From the NCBI GenBank assembly GCA_902546095.1, contig CACCIQ010000003.1, positions 1 to 64,000 of the forward strand: 64,000 nt of DNA. Reading direction: 5' to 3'. Below, piece by piece: positions 19,317-29,280 of the stretch (positions are counted from its first letter, which is position 1; each line of letters starts with the position of its first letter). The notes beneath the pieces are model-generated. The model saw nothing but the letters and a program-made list of their open reading frames with translations. It ran no database searches and was not told the origin of the DNA. The DNA is from an uncultured Bacteroidota bacterium. GTDB lineage: Bacteria; Bacteroidota; Bacteroidia; Flavobacteriales; Flavobacteriaceae. A program made the translations under genes and the position numbers.

Positions 19317-22300
19317 TTAAAATTTAAGATTAACATTTATACCAACAGTTGTAGGTACTGGCATACCTGCAAATTCTAAACCTTGTGAGTTGCTATTATT
19401 GTAAGCCGACTCAGGATCAACGTTAGGAACACTATTATGTATAAAGAACAAGTTCTTACCTATAAGTGATACACTTGCTGATTGAATAAATGTACCCTCC
19501 AACATAGTTTTTGGGAACGTATATCCAACACTCATTTGTCTCATTCTAAAGTAGTCTGAGTCATAAATACCAGCCTCAGCTACATCATTATATCTTCCCC
19601 AGTAATTTTGTTGCTGAGTATAATCTAATGATTGAGTTATTGGTGTACCATCTTCTAGAACACCTGTAGGAACGAATCCAGCTTCTCTTCCTCCAGCAGG
19701 AACAGTCATTTGGTGTAGACCATATCCGATCAAACGGACATTAGTTCCTGAGAATACTTGAGCTCCAGATTTTCCTTCAACTAAGAAACTTGCATTCCAA
19801 TCTTTGTATCTGAATGAAGCACCAATACCAAGTTGTTGTGGTGGGACTCCAAACCCTAAGATTTTTCTGCTAGTATTCAAACTAGGTCTAGGATAACCTT
19901 GAGACATCTCGTGAATTATTCTTCCTTGATCATCTCTGTTGAAATATGTACCAAATAAAGCACCATATTTTTCACCAACAATGTGAGTTACTCTTAAAGT
20001 TCTTTCTCTAGGCTCATCTAATGAAATATTACCATCAGTATCATTAGTAGCAACAACTTCACTGTCGTTGTTAGTATAGTTAAATGAAACTTCCATAGCA
20101 AAATCATCAGTTACAACAGGTTTAACTCTAAGTAATAATTCGATACCTGTGTTACTTATCTTACCTAGGTTTGCAAGAGCACTTCCAAAACCAGATGTAG
20201 CAGAAGCACTTACTCCTACGATATCTCCAACAGTTTCGTTGTCATAGAAAGTAGCATCTAAGCTTACCTTGTTGTCAAACATTCTAAAGTCAAAACCAAA
20301 CTCTGTTTCATTCTTTGTGAATGGAGTAATCTCTGAGTTAGGAATCTGACCTCCGTTAATTTGACCTAAAGAAGCACCTAAGTGACCTTGACCAGTAATA
20401 CCATACGTTAAACTTAAAGCATATGGATTATCAGCACCACCAGCAACTTCAGAAACACCTGCTCTTAATTTAAGGAAAGAAACTGATTCTCCTAAATCAA
20501 TTGCATCAGATAGTATTAATGATAAAGTTGCAGATGTATAAAGATCATTGTTTGGTGAATCCTTACCAGCAAGTGATAATGTTGAGAACCAGTCATTTCT
20601 AGCTGTAACAGTTAAAAAGGCATAATCTTGGAAACCTAATTCAGCAGATCCGTATGCGGAGTTAATTTGCTTTTTAGAATAACCATATCCTGCAGATTTA
20701 TTTGCTACGTTATTTATAGAAACTAAACCAGGTACAATAAAGTCATTACCATTTATACTTACTGATTCTGCTTCCTGTACGTTAGATCCAACTCCAACAA
20801 ATGCTGTTAATGCAACATCATCAGTTAAAGAAAGGTTGTCAGTACCTAAGAAAAAGTCAGAATCAAATTGTTTAAACGCTAACTTATAATGGTTAATACC
20901 ACCTTTTGGCTTATAACCAGTTCCGAAAGGCTCAGATTGAGTTCTGTGAAGATCATATCTATCAGCACCAACTCGAGCTCTAGCATATAACCAATCGGTT
21001 AAATCCCATCTCATGTTGATCGATCCAATAAATCTTTCTTTTTCAGAGTCGTTAACGTAATAATTTTGAGCAAACCATGGATTTTGAATATAAATACTTG
21101 GCGTCATTTGAAATTCTGACAAGTCATCATTTCTACCATCTCCATTAGGACCTTTACCCCAGTTCACATCGACTGATGGTGAAGTGTGGTTAATAATCCA
21201 GTTTGCGTTACCTGGACCGTCAGATAATCTAGGGTTACCTGATTGATCCTCTAACAAATACTTAAGATTTGCATCAATTCTAATGTTTTTTCCAACATTT
21301 TGTGATGTATTAATACCAATAGAATTTCTATCAAGAGTAGAGTTTGGCGAAATATCATCATTATCTAAGTTAGTTAATGAAAATCTTGTATTTCCATTAT
21401 CTCCAGCTGTGGAGAAGGAAACAGTATTTGAAAATGTAGTACCAGTTTCATAGAACGATTCTTTGTTATCATAATACTCATAAGCTCTACTAACTCCATC
21501 AAATTGAGGAACTAATTGACCATTCATTTGAGCACCCCATGCACTCCAGACGTTATCCATTGCTGAAGCTGCATTTGTTGGAGCTGCACCAAGAGAACCT
21601 GATCCATAAGTACTTTGAGTATCCCAAAGAGAAGTATTTAACATATCGAACTGTGAAGTTGAATTAATTTCGATACCTAGACCTTCTGATCCAAGACCAT
21701 TTTTGGTTGTAACAATAATTACACCATTTGATGCTCTAGATCCATAAAGTGCAGCAGCAGCACCACCTTTTAAGACGGTAATGTTTGCAACGTCATCTGG
21801 GTTGATACTTGAAATACCATCACCAAAGTCAGTTCCACCCCACATACCTGCAGCACCTAGGTTATCGTTGTTAATTGTAATACCATCCACAACATATAGT
21901 GGCTGGTTATTTCCTGTTAATGAACTCGAACCACGAATTACAACCCTAGAAGAACCTTTCGCTCCCATGGCACCACCGGTAATATTAACTCCGGCAACTT
22001 TACCTTGTAAAGCGTTGATTGCATTCGTAGAAGGGTTTGCGCTAAGCTCATCACCATCAACGTTAGTCACAGAGTAACCAAGTGCTTTGGTGTTTCTTTG
22101 TACACCAAGTGCAGTAACAACCACCTCATCCAAGGTATTGTCTGGCTCTAATGAAATATTGAGAGTTGTTGATGAACCAACTACAACAGATTGAGACGCA
22201 TATCCAACAAAGCTAAATACAAGAGTATCCCCCTGAGAAGCACTAATTGAATAATTACCATCAAAATCCGTTGAAACTCCGTTCGAAGTTCCCTGAACGA

Positions 22301-22433
22301 TAACGGTAGCCCCAGGTAATGGAACACCATTCTCGTCAGACACCGTACCAGTAATTTGTTGTGCATACGCAGACAAAGTCAACGCAAAAAACATCAAAAA
22401 ACTAACACAGATTTTCGTGAATTTTGTTTTCAT
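19317..22433 (-). CDS. SusC/RagA-family TonB-linked outer-membrane transporter
   Basis: This 1038-residue TonB-dependent transporter imports the oligomer held by the SusD partner. Order of parts: signal peptide (to about residue 24), carboxypeptidase-D-like domain (ITGTVSDENGVPLPGATV, 27-110), the linker DEVVVTALGVQRN, the plug (about 130-245, ending VIIVTTKNG), then a 22-strand barrel ending in the terminal aromatic residue F. It is at the usual length for the group and directly precedes its SusD. The 168-base gap upstream probably holds its promoter, but no exact TAnnTTTG is present; the nearest candidate is TAATATTG. Confidence 0.96.
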   Translation of the reverse strand: MKTKFTKICVSFLMFFALTLSAYAQQITGTVSDENGVPLPGATVIVQGTSNGVSTDFDGNYSISASQGDTLVFSFVGYASQSVVVGSSTTLNISLEPDNTLDEVVVTALGVQRNTKALGYSVTNVDGDELSANPSTNAINALQGKVAGVNITGGAMGAKGSSRVVIRGSSSLTGNNQPLYVVDGITINNDNLGAAGMWGGTDFGDGISSINPDDVANITVLKGGAAAALYGSRASNGVIIVTTKNGLGSEGLGIEINSTSQFDMLNTSLWDTQSTYGSGSLGAAPTNAASAMDNVWSAWGAQMNGQLVPQFDGVSRAYEYYDNKESFYETGTTFSNTVSFSTAGDNGNTRFSLTNLDNDDISPNSTLDRNSIGINTSQNVGKNIRIDANLKYLLEDQSGNPRLSDGPGNANWIINHTSPSVDVNWGKGPNGDGRNDDLSEFQMTPSIYIQNPWFAQNYYVNDSEKERFIGSINMRWDLTDWLYARARVGADRYDLHRTQSEPFGTGYKPKGGINHYKLAFKQFDSDFFLGTDNLSLTDDVALTAFVGVGSNVQEAESVSINGNDFIVPGLVSINNVANKSAGYGYSKKQINSAYGSAELGFQDYAFLTVTARNDWFSTLSLAGKDSPNNDLYTSATLSLILSDAIDLGESVSFLKLRAGVSEVAGGADNPYALSLTYGITGQGHLGASLGQINGGQIPNSEITPFTKNETEFGFDFRMFDNKVSLDATFYDNETVGDIVGVSASATSGFGSALANLGKISNTGIELLLRVKPVVTDDFAMEVSFNYTNNDSEVVATNDTDGNISLDEPRERTLRVTHIVGEKYGALFGTYFNRDDQGRIIHEMSQGYPRPSLNTSRKILGFGVPPQQLGIGASFRYKDWNASFLVEGKSGAQVFSGTNVRLIGYGLHQMTVPAGGREAGFVPTGVLEDGTPITQSLDYTQQQNYWGRYNDVAEAGIYDSDYFRMRQMSVGYTFPKTMLEGTFIQSASVSLIGKNLFFIHNSVPNVDPESAYNNSNSQGLEFAGMPVPTTVGINVNLKF

Positions 22434-22601
22434 AAGTGTTTATTTTAATTAATTGTTAAATAATTATTTAGTTAATTATGGTACAATATTACGAATTTTT
22501 TAATTGATAATATGGAAGTAAATACCATATTTTTTTATGAAAATGATAAAAAAACCTTTAAATTTTTGATTTTCAGTAATTTCTGAGGTAAAATTTTAGG
22601 A

Positions 22602-24716
22602 TTACAGTAAAAAGATCTCATCTACAAATACCCAAGCAGGTTGACCCTCAGCGACATGACCTTTTGGAAGACTTCTGTTGCTATTAATTTTTAATCTAAC
22701 TCTTTGAATATTTTTTTGTTTTAAGCTTAATTTAAATACCTTTTTTGAGTCAGGTTCATCAACATCTGATTTGGGTATAGAAATTGAGGAAATTAGTTTT
22801 TCTGATCCACTTGAAATATCATATAAACTTATTGATTCTGGGTGAAGAATAAACCCTACATTAATACTTTCCATACAGGAAACTGCAATTTCACTCACAT
22901 TTTTATTTTTAGGCAAGTCAAAGTCAACAATCAAATTTCCAGAATTCTGTTTTCTTCCCTGTTGTTTTGCCTTCTCTTCATCTTCTTCATAAAAAATTCC
23001 ATTCCATTTTCCATCCCTAAAGTCTAGGGATCCTAATTGACCATCAAATAAAATATCATTGTTGTAAGGGTCATAAGGTTTAGTTAACAAATTATAGTTT
23101 TTAACATTTGCCTTTATTTTATCAAAATAGAAAGATTTTGTTACGCTATTTCGATACCCTTCTTTAAATGCCTTCACATTAAAGTTACCTGATTTAGTAA
23201 AAATTATAGGTTGATCATAGATTTTAGAAAGGCTATCAGGCTCTGTCTCATTAGTTGTAAAACGATAAGTCGGATCAGAAATTGCTCTGTTAACTCGTAC
23301 CTCCAATGAGTCAACAAATAATATTCTATTAAAAGATGGATTTATATCAGTAATTGGATTTGGATTAACCTCAATTCCATTGGCCTCAATGATAGGTTTT
23401 TCAAGCGGAAACCCCTGAAGACTCGAAAAGTCTTTTAAAGACATTCCAAAAAATAATTTATTATTTGTTTCACTTGAAAGTGATTTCTCCAATTCTTCAT
23501 CATTTACAGTATTGTAAGCAAAAATCTTATTGATAAAAGGATTATTTGCAATCTTTATTAATTGGGGAGCTTTAATAGGGTTACTATTGATTATCAAAAG
23601 TTCTAAATTTTCAGGTAGTATTTCTAAATTTTTTCCTGATAAATTTGTTTTTGAGAGATTCAAATATTTAATGTTTTTAAACTCTTTTAATTTAGATATA
23701 TTAACACTTGTTAAATCAATATTTGATAAATCAAGCCTCTGAATGTTTTCAGAAACTTTTAAAAGTAGATTTAGTTTTTTCGAGCTGAAAGAACTTCCTA
23801 AATATTTTACATCAATAAAATTAGATTCAGCACTTAATTTCTCAATTCTAAAGTCATTTTCTAAAAGATTAACTAAATTTTTCTTTGAAGGAGGATCGAC
23901 ATATGTATTTAAAGGGGGAAGATAATTTAAAATTTCTTTTGAAAATGAATTGTCAGAAATTTTCATGTATCCTTCAAACGGAGCTCCACTATCTATCCAC
24001 ATTTCTATTAAATTTTTCTCGATATCGTTGGGTTGTGAATTGCCATCAGGTGGCATATGCATTTTATCATCAAGTGGTAAATTCATATAATAATAGAGCT
24101 TACTTTCTGCAGAATTATTAGCTGTAAAAATCTGGCCATTTTCTCCTCCTTTCATAATATCAAAAGAACTAGCTAACATCAGTCCCCCTTTACTTTTTGA
24201 CATGTTGTGACATTTAACACATTTTGTGTCTAATATGGGAGATATCACTTGTTTAAAAACCTGTATACTATCATAATTAACAAATTGAACTTTCTGTTCA
24301 AATTCAGGTAATTTTAGATAATCTTTTCCATGTGTAATTGACCCTCCAAAATGACCAGTAATAACCAAAACAAGAGATGATATCCCAAAAAGTTGAGATA
24401 AATATTTATGATCATGATTCTGCTTATGTAAATAATAAATAATTCCAAATAAAATTGTGGTTGATATACCTAACCACATGTGATAATCAATCAAGTTTCC
24501 ATCATAGTCTCCATAATATTGTAGTATAAATCCAAGTATTGATGAAATTATTGCAGAAACAAAAGAGAAGATCAGTCCCAGACGAACTGGTATTGTTAGG
24601 TCTATTTTGCTAAACTTCTGATAAATGAAAAGCAATAAAGTAAATAAGAAAGCACCTATTGGGAGATGTAATATAACAGGGTGGAAATTTCCTAAATATT
24701 TAATTATTTCTTCCAT
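22602..24716 (-). CDS. Membrane protein fusing DUF2231-like TM region, cytochrome-c site, LRRs and chitobiase-like C-terminus
   Basis: The 704-residue protein has four to five N-terminal transmembrane helices (1-130, resembling DUF2231, start HPVILHLPIGAFLF), then a planctomycete-type cytochrome-c domain with a single haem motif CVKCH near residue 165 and a conserved MPPDG methionine, then leucine-rich repeats (about 320-400), a chitobiase/hexosaminidase C-terminal-like domain (about 450-530) and a final carbohydrate-binding-like beta domain. Similar architectures occur beside sulfatases and SusCD genes. It may couple a periplasmic redox enzyme of the locus to the membrane; this is inference. 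The ATG overlaps the upstream stop by one base. Confidence 0.78.
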   Translation of the reverse strand: MEEIIKYLGNFHPVILHLPIGAFLFTLLLFIYQKFSKIDLTIPVRLGLIFSFVSAIISSILGFILQYYGDYDGNLIDYHMWLGISTTILFGIIYYLHKQNHDHKYLSQLFGISSLVLVITGHFGGSITHGKDYLKLPEFEQKVQFVNYDSIQVFKQVISPILDTKCVKCHNMSKSKGGLMLASSFDIMKGGENGQIFTANNSAESKLYYYMNLPLDDKMHMPPDGNSQPNDIEKNLIEMWIDSGAPFEGYMKISDNSFSKEILNYLPPLNTYVDPPSKKNLVNLLENDFRIEKLSAESNFIDVKYLGSSFSSKKLNLLLKVSENIQRLDLSNIDLTSVNISKLKEFKNIKYLNLSKTNLSGKNLEILPENLELLIINSNPIKAPQLIKIANNPFINKIFAYNTVNDEELEKSLSSETNNKLFFGMSLKDFSSLQGFPLEKPIIEANGIEVNPNPITDINPSFNRILFVDSLEVRVNRAISDPTYRFTTNETEPDSLSKIYDQPIIFTKSGNFNVKAFKEGYRNSVTKSFYFDKIKANVKNYNLLTKPYDPYNNDILFDGQLGSLDFRDGKWNGIFYEEDEEKAKQQGRKQNSGNLIVDFDLPKNKNVSEIAVSCMESINVGFILHPESISLYDISSGSEKLISSISIPKSDVDEPDSKKVFKLSLKQKNIQRVRLKINSNRSLPKGHVAEGQPAWVFVDEIFLL

Positions 24717-25690
24717 TAATTAATTTTAAATTTCGCGTCTATCATTTTTTCGTTTTCATTATCTTTTAGAGCATAATTAAACCCTTTTTTTAGACTGTAA
24801 CCAGCATACTCGCCATTCTTATTCAATGCAATAAAACCTACTTGAAGGTATTCCCACTCAGGTCTATTTAGATGAATTTTTGATATTCTATTTACAACTT
24901 CCTTACAAGCCTCTAATGGTGATGCCCCCTGTCTCATGATCTCTACAACCATTGCACTGCCTGCAGTTCTAATAACAGCTTCTCCTAAACCAGTTGCAGC
25001 CGCTGCTCCTACATCATTATCTAAAAAAAGACCTGCTCCAATGATGGGAGAATCACCAACCCTTCCATGAATTTTCCAAGCAGCACCACTTGTAGTACAT
25101 GCTCCAAAAATATCTCTGTTTGAATCTATTAATAACATACTGATTGTATCATGATTCTCTATATTAATTGTTGGTTTATAATTTGATTTTTCTAACCATT
25201 TAAGCCAATCTTCCCTAGATTTATCAGTTAATAAATTTTCACTTTTAAACCCTTGTTCGATAGCAAAATCATAAGCTCCTTGTCCTGTTAACATAACGTG
25301 GGGTGTTTTTTCCATAACAAGCCTAGCAACTGAAATTGGGTTTTTAATATTTTGTAAAAAACTAACAGCACCACAATCATTGTTTTTATCCATGATACAG
25401 GCGTCGAGAGTGACGTTCCCTTTTCTATCTGGAAGTCCCCCAAGTCCAACTGATCGTTCATTGGGATCATCCTCCGAAACCCTCACACCATATTCAACGG
25501 CGGTAAGACCTCCCTTTCCATCTTTTAAATTTTTCCATGCAACTTTATTGGCATCTAACCCATGATTCCATGTTGAAATAATCCTGGGAACTTTAAACTT
25601 TTTAAGATTTAAATTTTTATGATTAAAGCTTATACTACTTGCAGCAATAGATCCAAAAAAAGTGTTTTTTATAAATTTTCTTCTACTCAC
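24716..25690 (-). CDS. N4-(beta-N-acetylglucosaminyl)-L-asparaginase (glycosylasparaginase)
   Basis: Glycosylasparaginases cut the bond between GlcNAc and asparagine left over from N-glycoproteins. The 324-residue Ntn-hydrolase has the autocleavage motif H-D-T-I near residue 180 (the threonine becomes the nucleophile), and the conserved GRVGDSPIIGAGLF and DNDVGAAAATGLGE blocks that bind substrate. The N-terminus MSRRKFIKNTFFGSIAA is a twin-arginine signal, so the enzyme is exported folded. It lies ten bases after the sulfatase gene and is coupled to the downstream membrane protein. Confidence 0.92.
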   Translation of the reverse strand: MSRRKFIKNTFFGSIAASSISFNHKNLNLKKFKVPRIISTWNHGLDANKVAWKNLKDGKGGLTAVEYGVRVSEDDPNERSVGLGGLPDRKGNVTLDACIMDKNNDCGAVSFLQNIKNPISVARLVMEKTPHVMLTGQGAYDFAIEQGFKSENLLTDKSREDWLKWLEKSNYKPTINIENHDTISMLLIDSNRDIFGACTTSGAAWKIHGRVGDSPIIGAGLFLDNDVGAAAATGLGEAVIRTAGSAMVVEIMRQGASPLEACKEVVNRISKIHLNRPEWEYLQVGFIALNKNGEYAGYSLKKGFNYALKDNENEKMIDAKFKIN

Positions 25691-25700
25691 ACTTGTTAAA

Positions 25701-27119
25701 TTAATCTATTGTTCCAATTTTTCTAACACCATCTCCAACTCTGGATGTAAGTGCGTCTCCTAATTCTTGTCTCGCATTTTCTCCCATTTTCTCAAGCTCT
25801 TTAGCTTTTTCAATATTTTCCATGTAAACATTTTTCATTTCGCTTGGATCTTCTTTTAAATTATATAGCTCATTAGATTTTACTTCATTATACTCATATT
25901 TTACAGGAATACCATCTTTTCCGCCAGGCTTTCCGTTTAGAGTCCTGTAAGACCTAGGAAAATACAATTTCCAATTTCCTGAACGTACTGCGTGCAGTTC
26001 ATTTTGTCTGTAATAAAAATATAATTCTTTGTGAGGAGATTTATTTTCTTCTTGAGTCAATAATGGCCATATATTTTTTCCATCAATTTTATTATCCGAT
26101 AATTTTGAGCCTGTAATATGAGAGAAAGTTGGCATCCAATCTATCCCCATGACTGGTTCATCAATTATTGTATTAGCTTTTATTTCACTTGGGTACTTTA
26201 TTATACAAGGAACTCTTTGTCCACCTTCCCATGCAGTCCCTTTACCTTCCCTATAAATACCAGAAGAACCTGCATGATCCCCATAAGAAAGCCATGGACC
26301 ATTATCGGAGGTAAAAACAACAATAGTGTTTTCTGTTAAATTATTTTTTTCTAATGCTTCAATAACTCTACCTACAGAAAAATCGATTTCAGAAATTACA
26401 TCTGCAAACAAACCATTTCCAGTGCTACCATTAAAATCTTTTGATGCAAAAAGTGGAACATGAGGCTGAGGATGTGCTATGTACAGGAAAAATTGATTAT
26501 CCTTATTTTCTTCAATAAATCTTATGCTTTCATCTGTAATATCTTTAGTTAAATCTGATTGATCAATTATAGATTGAATTGGGGTTTCATTTCTGTATAG
26601 CATCAAATCATCAGGATAACCCTCTGGTCTTTCAGGGTGGAATTTCCACATATCATTAGAAAAAAGTATCCCATAAAACTCATCAAATCCGTGATTTGTA
26701 GGTAGAAATTTTTCTGCATCTCCCAAATGCCATTTTCCAAAAATGCCTGTTTTATAATTATTTTCTTTTAGCATTTCAGATAATAAAAATTCATCCGGAT
26801 TTATACCTCTTTTAGATTTTGGACCAAAAGCACCGCTAATTCCAAGTCTATTTGGATAACATCCTGTTAAAATTGCTGCCCGTGAAGCTGAACAAACAGC
26901 TTGAGCTGCATAATATGAAGTCATCTTGACTCCATCATCAGCCATTTTATCAAGGTTAGGTGTCTCTATAAATTCAGAACCATAAGAACTTAAATCTGCA
27001 TAAGCTAAATCATCAGTTAAAATAAATACAATATTTGGTGATTTTTCAGTTGATTTACTACATCCAAAAAGAAAAATTACAAGTAAAGTTGAAAGGTATT
27101 TTAAAGTTTTATTATTCAT
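25701..27119 (-). CDS. Sulfatase lipoprotein (arylsulfatase A-like, S1 family)
   Basis: It removes sulfate esters from a carbohydrate or glycoconjugate. The 472-residue protein has a lipoprotein signal (LVIFLFGC), metal ligands in ILTDDLAYADL near residue 35, and the formylglycine motif C-S-A-S-R near residue 82, with Ala where most family members have Pro; C-x-A-S-R is an accepted variant. GKWHLGD and TSDNGPW motifs follow. Activity needs cysteine conversion by a maturase (anSME or FGE), which is not in this window. The gene overlaps the upstream YyaL-type gene by eight bases. Confidence 0.92.
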   Translation of the reverse strand: MNNKTLKYLSTLLVIFLFGCSKSTEKSPNIVFILTDDLAYADLSSYGSEFIETPNLDKMADDGVKMTSYYAAQAVCSASRAAILTGCYPNRLGISGAFGPKSKRGINPDEFLLSEMLKENNYKTGIFGKWHLGDAEKFLPTNHGFDEFYGILFSNDMWKFHPERPEGYPDDLMLYRNETPIQSIIDQSDLTKDITDESIRFIEENKDNQFFLYIAHPQPHVPLFASKDFNGSTGNGLFADVISEIDFSVGRVIEALEKNNLTENTIVVFTSDNGPWLSYGDHAGSSGIYREGKGTAWEGGQRVPCIIKYPSEIKANTIIDEPVMGIDWMPTFSHITGSKLSDNKIDGKNIWPLLTQEENKSPHKELYFYYRQNELHAVRSGNWKLYFPRSYRTLNGKPGGKDGIPVKYEYNEVKSNELYNLKEDPSEMKNVYMENIEKAKELEKMGENARQELGDALTSRVGDGVRKIGTID

Positions 27120-29208
27120 TATTATTGGTTATTAATTTTAAAGCTTCATCTACGGAGCTAACAGGGTATTTACAAGTGTTATTTACACATACATAAATCA
27201 GATTTTCACCCTTAATATATCTATTTTTAAGCAAATATTTTTCACTATCTTTTTTTGATGCGGCTATTAATATATTAGGTAAATAAATTGAATTTATTTC
27301 CTTGGCCATTTCGATAGATTTTTTGCCAGAAATAACTACTTCATAAAAGCTGTCATAGTAGTCCAAAGAAACACTAAGCCAATTCATATAGTCCAATGAA
27401 TTATTAATTAGCTGAGTTGAAATTTCATTTAACATTGATTTGCCTGTATTTAAAAAATCTCTGTTTCCCGTATGGTGAGATAAAAGGAATAAGTTTTGAC
27501 ACATGACAGAATTTGCGGAGGGTACTACACCATCCTGATTCACAAATAAATTTTCTGAAAATAACAATGATTGATCAGAGCTAAACTTCAAAAATGAGGA
27601 TTTATCATCTTTAAATATGGAAAAAGCCTTTGAAGTGAGAGCATTGGCTTTATCAATGAAATCATAATTGAAAGTTGATTGATATAAACTTAAATAAGCA
27701 GAAATCAAATAGCTATAATCCTCTAGAAAAAGTATATCTTCATTTCCAATTGATAATGATCTTTTAACAATCAAATCATCATTAACTAAATTTTCTTCAA
27801 TTGCAGAAACAATACTCATTGCTTTATCAATGAATTTTTTTTCTCCCATAGATTGAAAAGCATTAGATAATCCAATAACAGTAAGCGCATTCCATGATGT
27901 TAGGACTTTTTCATCAATAATTGGCTTTTCTCTATTATCCTTTAATTTTCTAAGCTTATTAATTGATTCAGAAATTTTAGTATTTAATGTTTTTGATGAT
28001 AAATTATATTTTTTAGTGTAAAAGTCATCATCATTAATTCTTTTTAATACATATTTATTTTTTTCCCAAAACCCGAATTTATTAAGATTGAAATAGTCTG
28101 AAAACAGTTCAAAATCATCCTCAAGAATAGTCTTGATTTCATCTTTGTTCCAGACATAATAGTCCCCCTCAATTTTATCTTTACCTATTTCTGTCACAGC
28201 TGAAATACTAGAAAAAATTAAATCATTATTAGCTGTCAAATTATTTTCTACAAAGTCAAATATATCATCAACTAACTTTTTATAAACTTTATCATTATTT
28301 CTTTTGTAAGCTCTGGAAAAAACCGATAGCATTTGTGCATTATCGTAAAGCATTTTTTCAAAATGTGGAATGTGCCAAATTGAATCTACTGTATATCTGT
28401 GTAATCCTCCATCGATATGATCATTAATCCCGCCATAAGCTATATTCTTTAATGTTAAATCCACAAAATCTAAATATTTTTTTTCACTGAATTGGACACT
28501 ACTTTTTTGAAAAAAATCAATTAATGATGGTAAATGAAATTTTTGATTTGATTTTATACCTCCATTTTCTAAATCAAGAGATTTATATGCAATCTGACTA
28601 GCTTCCCTTATTTGATTAAATAATTCTGATTCCTTGATTTCATTTTTAATGATTTTTTTTGGGGATAAGCCCTCTTTTAACTTTACTGAGTAATCTAAAA
28701 CATCATCATATCTCTCATTATATAATTCACTAATTTGTTTTAATACACTAATCCAATTTTCTTTAGGTAAGTATGTCCCACCCCAAATAGGAGATCCATC
28801 TGGGAGTGCAATTATATTCATTGGCCAACCTCCACTTCCTGTCATCAAAACCAATGATTTCATATAAAGTTCATCAACATCAGGCCTTTCCTCACGATCA
28901 ACTTTAATATTTATAAACTTTGAATTCATTATTTCTGCAGCTTCATCATCACTAAATGTTTCTTCCTCCATCACATGACACCAATGACATGATGAATACC
29001 CAACACTAATGATTAACAACTTGTTTTGCTCTGATGCAAGTTTTAAAGCACTTTTATTCCAAGGCATCCAATCAACTGGATTTGTTGAGTGTTGCTTGAG
29101 GTATAAACTTTTTTCATTACTAAGTTTATTCATTCTATTTTGTGCATGACTTATAAATGAAAATAATAATACAATGGCTAAAAAAAATATTTTTTCTGTT
29201 CTCATCAA
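27112..29208 (-). CDS. YyaL/SSP411-type thioredoxin-domain protein (DUF255)
   Basis: The 698-residue protein has a signal peptide, an N-terminal thioredoxin-like domain (NPVDWMPWNKSALKLA, then SSCHWCHVMEEETF with the C-H-W-C-H centre near residue 75) and a long alpha/alpha barrel related to glycosidases. The family occurs widely in bacteria and in human SPATA20 without a firmly known reaction. Here it is exported, because of the signal, and it heads the sulfatase-asparaginase run, which may point to a role in handling sulfated substrates or thiol proteins of the periplasm. Confidence 0.88.
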   Translation of the reverse strand: MMRTEKIFFLAIVLLFSFISHAQNRMNKLSNEKSLYLKQHSTNPVDWMPWNKSALKLASEQNKLLIISVGYSSCHWCHVMEEETFSDDEAAEIMNSKFINIKVDREERPDVDELYMKSLVLMTGSGGWPMNIIALPDGSPIWGGTYLPKENWISVLKQISELYNERYDDVLDYSVKLKEGLSPKKIIKNEIKESELFNQIREASQIAYKSLDLENGGIKSNQKFHLPSLIDFFQKSSVQFSEKKYLDFVDLTLKNIAYGGINDHIDGGLHRYTVDSIWHIPHFEKMLYDNAQMLSVFSRAYKRNNDKVYKKLVDDIFDFVENNLTANNDLIFSSISAVTEIGKDKIEGDYYVWNKDEIKTILEDDFELFSDYFNLNKFGFWEKNKYVLKRINDDDFYTKKYNLSSKTLNTKISESINKLRKLKDNREKPIIDEKVLTSWNALTVIGLSNAFQSMGEKKFIDKAMSIVSAIEENLVNDDLIVKRSLSIGNEDILFLEDYSYLISAYLSLYQSTFNYDFIDKANALTSKAFSIFKDDKSSFLKFSSDQSLLFSENLFVNQDGVVPSANSVMCQNLFLLSHHTGNRDFLNTGKSMLNEISTQLINNSLDYMNWLSVSLDYYDSFYEVVISGKKSIEMAKEINSIYLPNILIAASKKDSEKYLLKNRYIKGENLIYVCVNNTCKYPVSSVDEALKLITNNNE

Positions 29209-29280
29209 TTAAATTAATGAATTGGAAATTAATTCCTAATTTACTCTTTAATTTATTAAAATAAATACATATAATAAATT

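Noticed and set aside
22434-22601. Promoter or riboswitch upstream of susC
   Set aside because: No exact TAnnTTTG, no conserved RNA-switch motif and no strong hairpin could be seen; only TAATATTG as a weak candidate.
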